The notes under the pieces were generated by a model. The model was given only the letters and a program-made list of their open reading frames with translations. It had not been told where the DNA came from and did not search any database. Shown piece by piece: positions 54,387 through 62,450 of a stretch of 64,000 nucleotides of DNA. Every line of letters begins with the position of its first letter. Position 1 is the first letter of the stretch. The stretch covers positions 186,001 through 250,000 of the forward strand of contig NZ_LMVM01000001.1 of assembly GCF_002287175.1 (NCBI RefSeq). Direction: 5' to 3'. The position numbers were made by a program, and so were the translations under genes. Source of the DNA: Methanobacterium bryantii (GTDB lineage: Archaea > Methanobacteriota > Methanobacteria > Methanobacteriales > Methanobacteriaceae).

Positions 54387-55115
54387 ATGATCACAGAAAG
54401 AATTAGGCTTGATGAAACTAACATTTTACTTAAGACAGATTTAATAAATCATAAACTTTCTAATTTTATTTTAAGACAGCGTATGGAGCTTATAAATTAT
54501 ACTAGGGATAATAAAGAGTTTTTAATATCTTTTGAACCAGTAAATGCGGAAGATGCTCCTTTTATAGCAAAAGTAATGGTAAAAGCAGGTAAAATTGCAG
54601 AAGTAGGCCCGATGGCGGCTGTTGCAGGGACAATATCAGAACTCTCAATGAATTTCTTAATAAAAAACGGTGCAAAATATGCAATTGTAGAAAACGGTGG
54701 AGATATAGCCATTAAAACTAATAAAGACGTGGTAATGGGCCTTTATGCCGGAACTTCATCACTTTCGGGACAGATTGGTTTTAAAATAAAATACGGGAAA
54801 ACTCCAATGGGAATATGCACCTCTTCTGGAACTGTTGGGCATTCTATAAGTTTGGGAAGGGCAGATTCTGTAACTGTATTTGCAGACCATGCCAGCATTG
54901 CCGACGCGCTTGCTACAAGCATTGCAAATGAAGCTAAAGGTGATTTAGAACAAGATGCTGTGCAGAACTGCCTGGCAAGAGCTGAAGATTTTAAACCTTA
55001 TTTTAGGGGTGTTATGATCGTGGTCGGTGAATCTGCCGGAACAGTTGGAAAAATCCCTAAATTGATTAAAACTGATAAAAAAGTTGTTTTAGGAGATCTT
55101 TTTGATATTTATTAA
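54387..55115 (+). CDS. UPF0280 (ApbE-like) family protein
   Basis: A 242-residue archaeal UPF0280 protein: APFIAKVMVKAGKIAEVGPMAAVAGTISE, IVENGGDIAIKT, GICTSSGTVGHSISLGRADSVTVFADHASIADALATSIAN resemble the ApbE flavin-transferase fold. The biochemical role is not established. No clear ribosome site is present. Divergent from the PH-domain gene. Confidence 0.85.
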   Translation: MITERIRLDETNILLKTDLINHKLSNFILRQRMELINYTRDNKEFLISFEPVNAEDAPFIAKVMVKAGKIAEVGPMAAVAGTISELSMNFLIKNGAKYAIVENGGDIAIKTNKDVVMGLYAGTSSLSGQIGFKIKYGKTPMGICTSSGTVGHSISLGRADSVTVFADHASIADALATSIANEAKGDLEQDAVQNCLARAEDFKPYFRGVMIVVGESAGTVGKIPKLIKTDKKVVLGDLFDIY

Positions 55116-55168
55116 AAAATAAAAAGAAGTTGAAAAAAATATATTTCTAATATTTTTTCAAATTGGAT

Positions 55169-55627
55169 TTAGTTCCTCTTAATTCGAGCTATATCTCCTA
55201 TTGTAGCTCCTCTTCTGGCTCGTGGGCCTAAATCTTCCTGTTTTCCATCGTCAGTTTTTTCAATGAGTGTTACGTCCAGTATTTTTTCTAATTTTTTTGC
55301 AAGTTTAATATCTGGAACCATCTTTCCAGATTCAACCCTGTTAACCACAGAGGCTTTTTCATATACTTTCTCAGCCAGTACTTCACGGGTCCATCCTTTT
55401 CTTTCCCTGCCTTTTCGTATAATATCTTTGAAATCTTCGATAACTTCTTCTGAAGGCTCCCTGAATTTAGGACTTCTTCTTACTGGCCTTGGTTTCCTTG
55501 CTTTTGGTGGTTCTCTCTGTACTTTTCCGAATTTAGAACATTCATTACATGTAACCATAATTGAGCTTTCAATTTTTGTTTTCACTGGTTCTCCAACTAT
55601 TTTCTTTCCACATATCTCGCATCTCAT
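55169..55627 (-). CDS. mbf1: Archaeal multiprotein bridging factor aMBF1
   Basis: A 152-residue protein with an N-terminal zinc ribbon (CEICGKKIVG ... VTCNECSKFG) and a C-terminal Cro/XRE helix-turn-helix (IIRKGRERKGWTREVLAEKVYEKASVVNRVESGKMVPDIKLAKKLEKIL). aMBF1 is thought to act on the ribosome and with general transcription factors. ATG 55627 follows GTGATC; a GTG at 55636 is within that site. Divergent from the proteasome ATPase. Confidence 0.88.
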   Translation of the reverse strand: MRCEICGKKIVGEPVKTKIESSIMVTCNECSKFGKVQREPPKARKPRPVRRSPKFREPSEEVIEDFKDIIRKGRERKGWTREVLAEKVYEKASVVNRVESGKMVPDIKLAKKLEKILDVTLIEKTDDGKQEDLGPRARRGATIGDIARIKRN

Positions 55628-55636
55628 GCTGATCAC

Positions 55637-55996
55637 TTTGTATTTTCATGTAAGTGTAATATATAATATTGATAATGCAATAAAACGAACAGTTGTTCTT
55701 GTTTAAGTATTTATACTTTTCTTATTCTTCTTTATAATATTTATGTCTGTTTTATACATCTTAAATTATGTTTTATAAAAAATATATGATTTTGTAAATT
55801 TTGAAAACATAATTTTTTAATTTTCAGTGGCCTCGAAAAACTTTAATTTGCATTGGCTTTTAAAAAAAACGTTAAATTATACTTTTCTATTATATTGTGT
55901 ACCCTCAATATTTAAATATTATTAAAACAAAAATATGACTGAATTAATTAATAAATATTTTCAATTTAATAAAAATTTCAGGAGTGAATAAGGATC
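55637..55996. other. Divergent AT-rich promoter region between aMBF1 and PAN
   Basis: No ORF. TATA-like runs occur on both strands (for example near 55660 and 55720 for the minus strand, and TATTTAAATATTA near 55911 for PAN). No palindromic element or iron box was seen. Confidence 0.4.
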
Positions 55997-57229
55997 ATGG
56001 AAGACATGTCCCGAAATATAATGAAAAAAACTGAAGATCTTAAGAAGGAAATTAAACTCCTAAAGGAGGAGAATACTAAAACTAAAAGGAATTTAATGTG
56101 GAAAGTTAGAAAGCTTGAAAAAGACAAAGTTTTAGTTGAAAATGAAAAGATGAGGCTCGACAGAGAAGTAAAATCTCTAAGAGGCGAAATTGAAAGGTTT
56201 AGGTCCCCTCCTCTTGTAGTGGCTACTATAACTGAAGTTTTAGAAGATGGAAAACTTGTAGTAAAAAGCAGCACAGGACCTCATTTCGTTATAAATTATT
56301 CACGTTTATTAGATAAGAAATCATTAGAACCCGGCTCAAGGGTTGCTTTAAATCAGCAAACATTTAGTATTGTAAATGTACTGCCATCTGAGAAAGATCC
56401 TTTAATCAGCGGTATGGAAGTAGAAGAAAAGCCAGAAGTAAGTTATGAGCAAATTGGTGGACTTGAAGAACAAGTCGTTGAAATTAAGGAAACAGTAGAA
56501 TTACCACTTAAAAAACCAGAATTATTTGCAAATATTGGAATTGAACCTCCAAAAGGAGTACTTTTATACGGTCCTCCAGGAACAGGTAAGACCCTTCTTG
56601 CAAAAGCAGTTGCAAATGAGACCAATGCAACATTCATAAAAATTGTTGCATCTGAATTTGTAAAAAAATACATTGGTGAAGGTGCAAGATTAGTCAGAGG
56701 TGTATTCGAACTTGCAAAAGAGAAAGCACCAAGTATTATCTTCATTGATGAAATAGATGCAATTGCAGCTAAGAGGCTCAAAAGTTCAACAAGTGGTGAC
56801 AGAGAAGTTCAAAGGACACTCATGCAGCTACTTGCAGAAATGGATGGATTCGAAGCAAGAGGAGATGTTGGAATCGTTGCAGCGACCAACAGGCCGGATA
56901 TATTAGACCCTGCACTTTTACGTCCTGGAAGATTTGACAGGTTCATAGAAGTTCCAATTCCAAATGAAGACGGTAGAATGGAGATCTTGAAAATCCACAC
57001 CAGAAATATGTCCTTAGAAGAAGAAGTGGATATAAGACTTGTTGCATCATTAACTGAAGGTGCTTCTGGTGCCGACCTTAAAGCTATCTGTACAGAAGCA
57101 GGTATGTTCGCAATAAGGGAAGAAAGATCCAGCGTTACAATGAACGATTTCATGGATGCAATTGATAAAATTGTAGGTCTTGAGAAAGAAGAAGAAGTTA
57201 GAAGAGAAGCAGGTGTAATGTACGGTTAA
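55997..57229 (+). CDS. pan: Proteasome-activating nucleotidase (AAA ATPase)
   Basis: A 410-residue PAN: N-terminal coiled coil (residues 8-70), OB domain (75-150), Walker A GPPGTGKT, Walker B IIFIDEIDA, and arginine-rich ATNRPDILDPALLRPGRFDR. The C-terminus VMYG fits the hydrophobic-Tyr-X motif that opens the 20S gate. It unfolds substrates for the archaeal proteasome. AAGGATC precedes ATG. The stop codon abuts a palindromic element. Confidence 0.95.
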   Translation: MEDMSRNIMKKTEDLKKEIKLLKEENTKTKRNLMWKVRKLEKDKVLVENEKMRLDREVKSLRGEIERFRSPPLVVATITEVLEDGKLVVKSSTGPHFVINYSRLLDKKSLEPGSRVALNQQTFSIVNVLPSEKDPLISGMEVEEKPEVSYEQIGGLEEQVVEIKETVELPLKKPELFANIGIEPPKGVLLYGPPGTGKTLLAKAVANETNATFIKIVASEFVKKYIGEGARLVRGVFELAKEKAPSIIFIDEIDAIAAKRLKSSTSGDREVQRTLMQLLAEMDGFEARGDVGIVAATNRPDILDPALLRPGRFDRFIEVPIPNEDGRMEILKIHTRNMSLEEEVDIRLVASLTEGASGADLKAICTEAGMFAIREERSSVTMNDFMDAIDKIVGLEKEEEVRREAGVMYG

Positions 57230-57231
57230 CA

Positions 57232-57425
57232 CTCAAACACAGGGTGTTTGGTGCATCACAATCTTTGATTGTGATAGCACTCGAAAATTCGTAGAATTTT
57301 CGGTGTTTACGGAGCACAGCTCCGTAACCGTAAAAACCGAAGCTTACAAAACCTACGGTTTTGTGCGTTCAAAATTCTACGAATTTTGAAAGGTTTTTAC
57401 ATGCCCCAAACACTTCGTGTTTGAG
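57232..57425. repeat. Multi-branched palindromic element after the PAN gene (copy A)
   Basis: An outer stem CTCAAACAC (57232-57240) with GTGTTTGAG (57417-57425) and an inner stem GTAAAAACC (57330-57338) with GGTTTTTAC (57392-57400). Perfect hairpins: 57234-57250 (loop AGG), 57255-57275 (TTT), 57282-57302 (GTA), 57307-57327 (ACA), 57346-57364 (TAC), 57368-57390 (TAC) and 57407-57423 (TTC). It starts two bases after the PAN stop, so it lies in the 3' part of that transcript. It is the longest clean copy. Confidence 0.78.
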
Positions 57426-57771
57426 GGTTTTTCAATTCTTTTTTATTTTTGAGTGTCCACAAACTATTTATCTTATAATTTAAAATCTAATTTTAAGCCA
57501 GTGATGAACCCTATGAGCTCTGATACGTGATGAATGATGGGCGATCTGAGGCTTATTATTACTATTATTAAATTCGACTTTTAATTCAATTTTTTTTAAT
57601 TTAATTCAGTATTCTACAGGTTTGAACTAGTATTCTAATTGAATTTAAATTAATTAAGCAGTGAATTTACAATGTTTTGTAGAATTTCAATAAAATTATT
57701 TATTTTAGATTACATATATTAATAATACTTTTTATATGGAATATATTATTGATAATTGCGGAAGTTAAATC
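57426..57771. other. AT-rich intergenic region
   Basis: After the palindromic element nothing gene-like is seen. TTTTTATATGGAATATA near 57729 is a plausible TATA region for the VTT-domain gene. Confidence 0.35.
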
Positions 57772-58437
57772 TTGCAAAATAAAATAAATTTAGAAACTCC
57801 TATTGGAATTAAATGGATATTATTAACAGCTGCAATTTTTATTCTTCTTTTAATTCCTTTTGTCTTATTTGGAGATTCTTTAGATAACTGGACTAATAGT
57901 TTTTTTCAATCTGAACCTTCTAAACTAATTACAAGCTTAGTTATTGGATTTTTATTATCTATGGATATTATAGCTCCAGTTCCATCTAGTATATTAAGTA
58001 CGGCAGGCGGATATTTTCTTGGATTTATAGGTGGAACTCTTATTTCTTTAGTGGGCATGACAATCAGCTGTTTAATAGGATACTGGATTGGAGCTAAATT
58101 CGGACGTCCCGCAGCTCTTCGATTCGTAGATACAAAAGAAATTTCTGGATTTGAATCTCTTCAAAAGAAGTATGGGGATTGGATAATTATTGTTTCACGT
58201 TCAGTCCCGATACTTGCTGAAACTTCAGTTCTATTTGCAGGAATTGGCCGTATGAAAATCAGCCGTTTTATTTCTATGATTACAATATCCAATTTGAGTA
58301 TATCCATGGTTTATGCAGCTGTTGGTGCTTATTCTGCCCATATTAATTCATTTTTACTTGCTTTTGCAGCTGCTATAATATTCCCTGGTGTTATGATTGT
58401 CATTTTGAAAAATAAAAAGATACTTAATTCTGATTAA
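57772..58437 (+). CDS. TVP38/DedA-like (VTT domain) membrane protein
   Basis: A 221-residue protein with five to six membrane segments. PVPSSILSTAGGYFLGFIGGTLISLVGMTISCLIGYWIGAKFG and ISRSVPILAETSVLFAGIGRMKISRF-like segments (VSRSVPILAE) match the VTT domain of undecaprenyl-phosphate or phospholipid flippases. TTG start (GGAAG upstream) because no ATG occurs before the domain. Lipid-carrier recycling is an inference. Confidence 0.78.
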   Translation: MQNKINLETPIGIKWILLTAAIFILLLIPFVLFGDSLDNWTNSFFQSEPSKLITSLVIGFLLSMDIIAPVPSSILSTAGGYFLGFIGGTLISLVGMTISCLIGYWIGAKFGRPAALRFVDTKEISGFESLQKKYGDWIIIVSRSVPILAETSVLFAGIGRMKISRFISMITISNLSISMVYAAVGAYSAHINSFLLAFAAAIIFPGVMIVILKNKKILNSD

Positions 58438-58523
58438 GGTCATTGTTTATTTTACAATATTAATAATTTATTAATCATGCAAAACAAATAATAATAGTAG
58501 ATTATCTCAGTTGATGTGTTTAA

Positions 58524-59186
58524 ATGTCTTATCTTATCTGCGAGAAATGTGGTGGCTATTACAAGCTTAAAGAAGGAGAAAAGCCGGATGAATTTGAGGC
58601 ATGTGAGTGCGGAGGTTCCTTGAGATTTGTCCAAAATTTTAATGCACATTTCGACGAAGAATTAGATCCTATAAATGAATTTAATATTTGTCCTGACTGT
58701 GGAATTGAGAATTCTGCAGGTGAGAAATACTGTAAATCTTGTGGTAAAATGATAAAAGATACCAAAAATGAAGAAAATAGCTCTGCTGATGCTAATAAAA
58801 ATGTGCTAAAATTTACATCTAATAAATGGATATTGAGGGTGCTGGCAATTATTGTAGGCGTTTTAATTGTAGTGATCCCTACTTTCATATTTGTAGATTC
58901 GAATTATGCTTTATTATTGCTTTTAATTGGAGGAATAGTTGCATCTTTAATTGCTGGAGGAAAAAGTGAAGATGGAGCTATAAATGGAATTATAGTTGGT
59001 GTAATAGCTGCACTCTTAATTTTAAGTTTTAGAGGTAATTTTTTATTTATTGATGATATCCTCTTTAATATAGAAATATTCATTTTTGAAATGAGCGGTG
59101 CCATATTAATCCTTACCCTTTTTGGCCTTATTGGAGGAGTAATAGGTACTTCAATACGTGAATTCTTAATTAAAGCTGAAAAATAA
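58524..59186 (+). CDS. Zinc-ribbon membrane protein
   Basis: A 220-residue protein with three Cys pairs: CEKCGGYY with CECGG, then CPDCG and CKSCGKM (residues 6-75), forming one or two zinc ribbons. A linker leads to four membrane helices (about 95-215) of the DUF5518 type, Gly-rich (GGIVASLIAGGKSEDGAINGIIVG). Such ribbon-membrane proteins are frequent in Methanobacteriales; function unknown. Confidence 0.75.
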   Translation: MSYLICEKCGGYYKLKEGEKPDEFEACECGGSLRFVQNFNAHFDEELDPINEFNICPDCGIENSAGEKYCKSCGKMIKDTKNEENSSADANKNVLKFTSNKWILRVLAIIVGVLIVVIPTFIFVDSNYALLLLLIGGIVASLIAGGKSEDGAINGIIVGVIAALLILSFRGNFLFIDDILFNIEIFIFEMSGAILILTLFGLIGGVIGTSIREFLIKAEK

Positions 59187-59209
59187 GATTAGTGCTTAAC
59201 TAAAAAATT

Positions 59210-59572
59210 TTAATTTGAAGGAACTGATTTGTGTGAATAATAACCTTTAAGTACAGGTAATATATTAAACATCTTTTTTATTTCTTCAAATTCTTTATAT
59301 TCCTCGCTTATAACAACAATATGTGCTGGCGGGTGTATTTTTTTAATATGCATTATGCTTTTTGTTGTGTCGTCTAAAACTTTTATGAGAGTTGCTATTT
59401 CACATTTTGATCTTAAATTCTGCTTAAGAATCCCTTTAGCCAGTTTGTCTGCAATTTGAGGTTCAATTATCTTTGGTTTTCCTGATATTTTTAAATTAGC
59501 ATGCCTTTCAATGTCTGCAATGGCATTCAATAGTTTTCCTTGACTGTTTGCACGTATTAAAATTAGAGTCAT
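59210..59572 (-). CDS. DUF356 family protein
   Basis: A 120-residue protein typical of methanogens: MTLILIRANSQGKLLNAIADIERHANLKISGKPKIIEP, then HPPAHIVVISEEY and LKGYYSHKSVPSN. No role is known. GGTGAAAA precedes ATG. The start of the decayed gene at 59706-60018 lies upstream on the same strand. Confidence 0.82.
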   Translation of the reverse strand: MTLILIRANSQGKLLNAIADIERHANLKISGKPKIIEPQIADKLAKGILKQNLRSKCEIATLIKVLDDTTKSIMHIKKIHPPAHIVVISEEYKEFEEIKKMFNILPVLKGYYSHKSVPSN

Positions 59573-59705
59573 TTTTTCACCGGTATAATTTTTTGATATG
59601 ATTAATCAAATAGAACTTGATTTTTAAAAAATTATTTCTATGGATATACATTTCTATGGATATATGAGTATTGTAGATGATTTCTAATTAAATATTCTTT
59701 ATTTT

Positions 59706-60018
59706 TTAAAAATATAAAATTAGTATTAAAGATTCAATTAATGGTATAAGGGTTATTATATCTAAAATTACTGTATTTAAATTTATCTTATGTAACTGTA
59801 TAATTAATGGGACTGTATAAAAGGTAAAATATTTCTTTTCTATATTTTCAAATTTTTCTCCATTGATCACTCCAGAATCAAGCAATCCATTGTTTTTAAG
59901 TTTGTCTATTATCTACTAATTTTGAATTGATTAGCATGTTTTTGTACTGTTTTAAATTGATTATGAAAGCATCTTCTTGATTTTTAAGATATGAATATAC
60001 ATTTTCAGATAAAGACAT
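59706..60018 (-). pseudogene. Frameshifted small hypothetical gene
   Basis: From ATG 60018 the minus strand reads MSLSENVYSYLKNQEDAFIINLKQYKNML (shown here only in part), reaching LVDNRQT and a stop. One base further, in the next frame, it continues as IDKLKNNGLLDSGVINGE, then KKYFTFYTVPLIIQLH and a hydrophobic C-terminus (IITLIPLIESLILILYF) with stop at 59706-59708. The shift lies at about 59905-59914. Joined, the product is about 104 residues with a C-terminal membrane helix. Family not recognised. Confidence 0.5.
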
Positions 60019-60310
60019 CTGTTAAATTTTGTACTGGCTATTTGGTTCTTTTAATAAATTATTTCATGTTATTTTCTACTGATAGTTCTCATTTTTAAAG
60101 TTTAACACCTCTTCAATTTTTATTTAATTATATCTCATTTAGAGTATCCAGTAGCTGTAATTATCATGTTTTTAATTCTGTTGTTAATTTTCCTTAAATT
60201 AATTCAAGGTATATGAACTGCCAGATATTAGTAATAAATAATTATTTATATTTATTAATATAATAATTTATTAGGGCTTGCTTGAAAAAAAATAAAAGGG
60301 GGTATGTTAT

Positions 60311-60835
60311 ATGGCTGAAGGTAACAACATGTTGTTAGGTATTTTAGCTGTAATTTTAGGTATTTTGGTCATTGCTTTCCCATTGTTAAGTATTTTCACA
60401 GCCAGTGTCCTAGCAGGACTGGCTGTAGTGTTTTTAGGAATTTGGTTATTAGCACAGAGTTTTGGGACATGGGGAGCAAGCAAAGCTGCAAGTATTGCCT
60501 TTTTAATACTTGGACTCGTAGCAGTAATTTGTGGAATAGGTTTATTTGGACATATACTTGCATTTAGCTTCTTAGCAAGTATAGCTCTCTTCTTTGCAGG
60601 CTTTTTCCTGATAATTTCAGGTATAATGTCACTATTTGCTAAAGAAGGAACAGCAGCTAAAGGATCTGGAGTTATTGGTGTCATATTAGGTATATTATAT
60701 ATAATACTGGCTTCATTTGCATGGGATCCATATTATCTAGCTTTATTAATTGGAATTTGGCTGGTAATTGATGGAATAGCTTTATTCTTTGTTAGTCCAT
60801 CTGATCTGGTGAATACTAAAAAATCAGAAATTTAA
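60311..60835 (+). CDS. DUF308 (HdeD-like) membrane protein
   Basis: A 174-residue protein with six membrane helices in Gly-rich pairs (GILAVILGILVIAFPLLS, GLAVVFLGIWLLAQSF, FFAGFFLIISGIMSLF), characteristic of DUF308. The E. coli relative HdeD is linked to acid resistance. AAAGGGGG precedes ATG. A gene for a SHOCT peptide follows 63 bp downstream on the same strand. Confidence 0.85.
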   Translation: MAEGNNMLLGILAVILGILVIAFPLLSIFTASVLAGLAVVFLGIWLLAQSFGTWGASKAASIAFLILGLVAVICGIGLFGHILAFSFLASIALFFAGFFLIISGIMSLFAKEGTAAKGSGVIGVILGILYIILASFAWDPYYLALLIGIWLVIDGIALFFVSPSDLVNTKKSEI

Positions 60836-60897
60836 AATGATTTAAAATCGGCAAGCCTGTCTCATTAAAAAGATGTATTTAACTAAAAGGTGATATT

Positions 60898-61104
60898 ATG
60901 CCGGAGTTAGGACCTTTAGGACGTGGTGGAGCTAGAAGAAGAACAAGAAGAAGAATGATGGCAATGAATGAAGCTAACAAGTCATCAGATCAATCAAATA
61001 ACATGGAAGAGTCTGTTGATTTAGATACATTAAAGAAACTAGCTAAATTACTGCAAAATAAAGGAATAATAACAGAAGATGAGTATGATCTGTTATTTGA
61101 ATAA
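60898..61104 (+). CDS. SHOCT-domain small protein
   Basis: A 68-residue protein: an Arg-rich N-terminus (GRGGARRRTRRRMMAMNE) and a C-terminal SHOCT module (DTLKKLAKLLQNKGIITEDEYDLLFE). SHOCT modules are oligomerisation tails. AAAGGTGAT precedes ATG. Confidence 0.8.
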   Translation: MPELGPLGRGGARRRTRRRMMAMNEANKSSDQSNNMEESVDLDTLKKLAKLLQNKGIITEDEYDLLFE

Positions 61105-61172
61105 ATAAAATGTTGATTATCATGTATAAAATGGTTTCATGGTAAAATTATGGGCAAAAAGAGGAAATTATC

Positions 61173-61547
61173 ATGAAAAAGATTGTGGGAATTATACTAG
61201 CCATATCTATACTGGTTGTTTTTGCTTCGGGATGCACAAGCAGTAACAATATGTCAAACAATAGCAGTAACGGTACCTCAAATCAAAATAACTCAAATGT
61301 AACACTTCAAATTACAGCTGATGGTCCATGGACTGGTGACTATGCATATACAAATGGAGATATGCAAATTAATGGAACAGGAAACGCTAATTATAACTTA
61401 GGTCTTAACCCGGGTCATGTCACAGTATCTATAGAGAATAAAGGCAATGGTACTTTAACTGTACAGCTGCTCAGGGGTGGAAATGTTGTACAAACTCAAA
61501 GTACATCTGAAAGTATGGGAATTGTTAATATAGATCAAAAATTCTAA
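61173..61547 (+). CDS. Secreted lipoprotein, function unknown
   Basis: A 124-residue protein with a signal peptide and lipobox (IILAISILVVFASGC, Cys 21), an Asn/Ser-rich linker, and a C-terminal beta-sandwich-like domain (LQITADGPWTGDYAY ... VTVSIENKGNGTLTVQLLRGG). It is anchored outside the membrane. GAGGAAAT precedes ATG. Stand-alone. Confidence 0.72.
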   Translation: MKKIVGIILAISILVVFASGCTSSNNMSNNSSNGTSNQNNSNVTLQITADGPWTGDYAYTNGDMQINGTGNANYNLGLNPGHVTVSIENKGNGTLTVQLLRGGNVVQTQSTSESMGIVNIDQKF

Positions 61548-61604
61548 AACTTTTTTATTTTCTTTTTTTGATTATTACTTAAATTTTAATAAGGAACAAA
61601 AAAA

Positions 61605-62262
61605 ATGAGGGATAACTTTAAAATGCCCCCATTTCTCCGGTAGATTATTATAATTGTGGTTATTTATCTGCAGTAGTTGCATTAAAATTTACTGCACCTA
61701 TAACTAGTCTCATACTGCTTTCTATATTCTTGAGCTTACTTATCTGCCCTTTTTTAAAATGGTTGGAAAAAGAGGTCTCTTACAACATTGGAATGTTGAT
61801 AACTCTTCTGGGAATTTTTATTTTGGGTCTTGGAATATTAGCATTTCTGGTAGCAACATTGTCTCAATTAGTACAGGCACTCCCTAGTTTATTGATAAAA
61901 TCATCTAATTTCTGCACAATACGGAAATCAAATAATTGAGTTTATTGTTTTTATATACCTATAACAGATATAAATGGACTTAAGCAGATGGTACTTTTAT
62001 TATATTTGCTGTGATATTCCGGGTTTATGAGCTTCCTCAAATTAAAAAAAAAGACTGATCAAAGGACTAGGTGCAGATAATTTTACTTTGAATAAAACTT
62101 TTGTTCTTGTCGGCGATTTCATTAAATATTTTATTATCAGGGTAAATATAAATTTTATTCATGGTATAGTGTTGCAGGTGTTCTTTTCATATTTGACATT
62201 AACTTTGCAGTACTCTGGGGTTTATTAATATTTATACTTGGATTTATCTGCAATTAAAAAAA
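61605..62262 (+). pseudogene. Decayed AI-2E/PerM family transporter
   Basis: Reading from ATG 61605 (AAGGA upstream) gives MRDNFKMPPFLR, then TAG (61641-61643), IIIIVVIYL, a frameshift, and LKFTAPITSLILLSIFL ... PFLKWLEKEVSYNIGMLITLLGIFILGLG (pieces of the N-terminal membrane region). A long gap and further shifts follow, and C-terminal pieces GDFIKYFIIRVNINFIHG and VLFIFDINFAVLWGLLIFILGFI appear at about 62117-62250, the AI-2E family consensus. The longest open part is 61730-61939. The end coincides with an antiporter fragment on the other strand. Confidence 0.68.
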
Positions 62263-62434
62263 TTATGGTTGAATATGGCGGCTTGGTAATGTCTACATAT
62301 CCTGTAACAAGCCATCCGGTTAACATTCCTGCTACAATAAATATCATCTGGAAACTAACTGGAAGTTTGCCAATTAAACGGGAAAAAATCGCTACTACTA
62401 AGAGCATTATAAAAAAGAAAATGATTTCAAACAT
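62225..62434 (-). pseudogene. N-terminal fragment of a cation:proton antiporter
   Basis: From ATG 62434 (TTGTGAT upstream) the first 60 residues match the start of NhaP/KefB-type antiporters: FFIMLLVVAIFSRLIGKLPVSFQMIFIVAGMLTGWLV and STIIFLIA. Homology stops near 62253, where the opposite-strand AI-2E relic also ends. A deletion joining the two genes tail to tail is likely. The remaining frame (DKSKYKY) is read from the other gene. It follows the MFS gene by 16 bp, so it was probably in its operon. Confidence 0.65.
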
Positions 62435-62450
62435 AAAATCACAAGTGGAA

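Noticed and set aside
61641..61643. UAG as pyrrolysine codon
   Set aside because: The same gene also has frameshifts and large gaps, so it is a pseudogene; pyrrolysine is not expected in Methanobacteriales.
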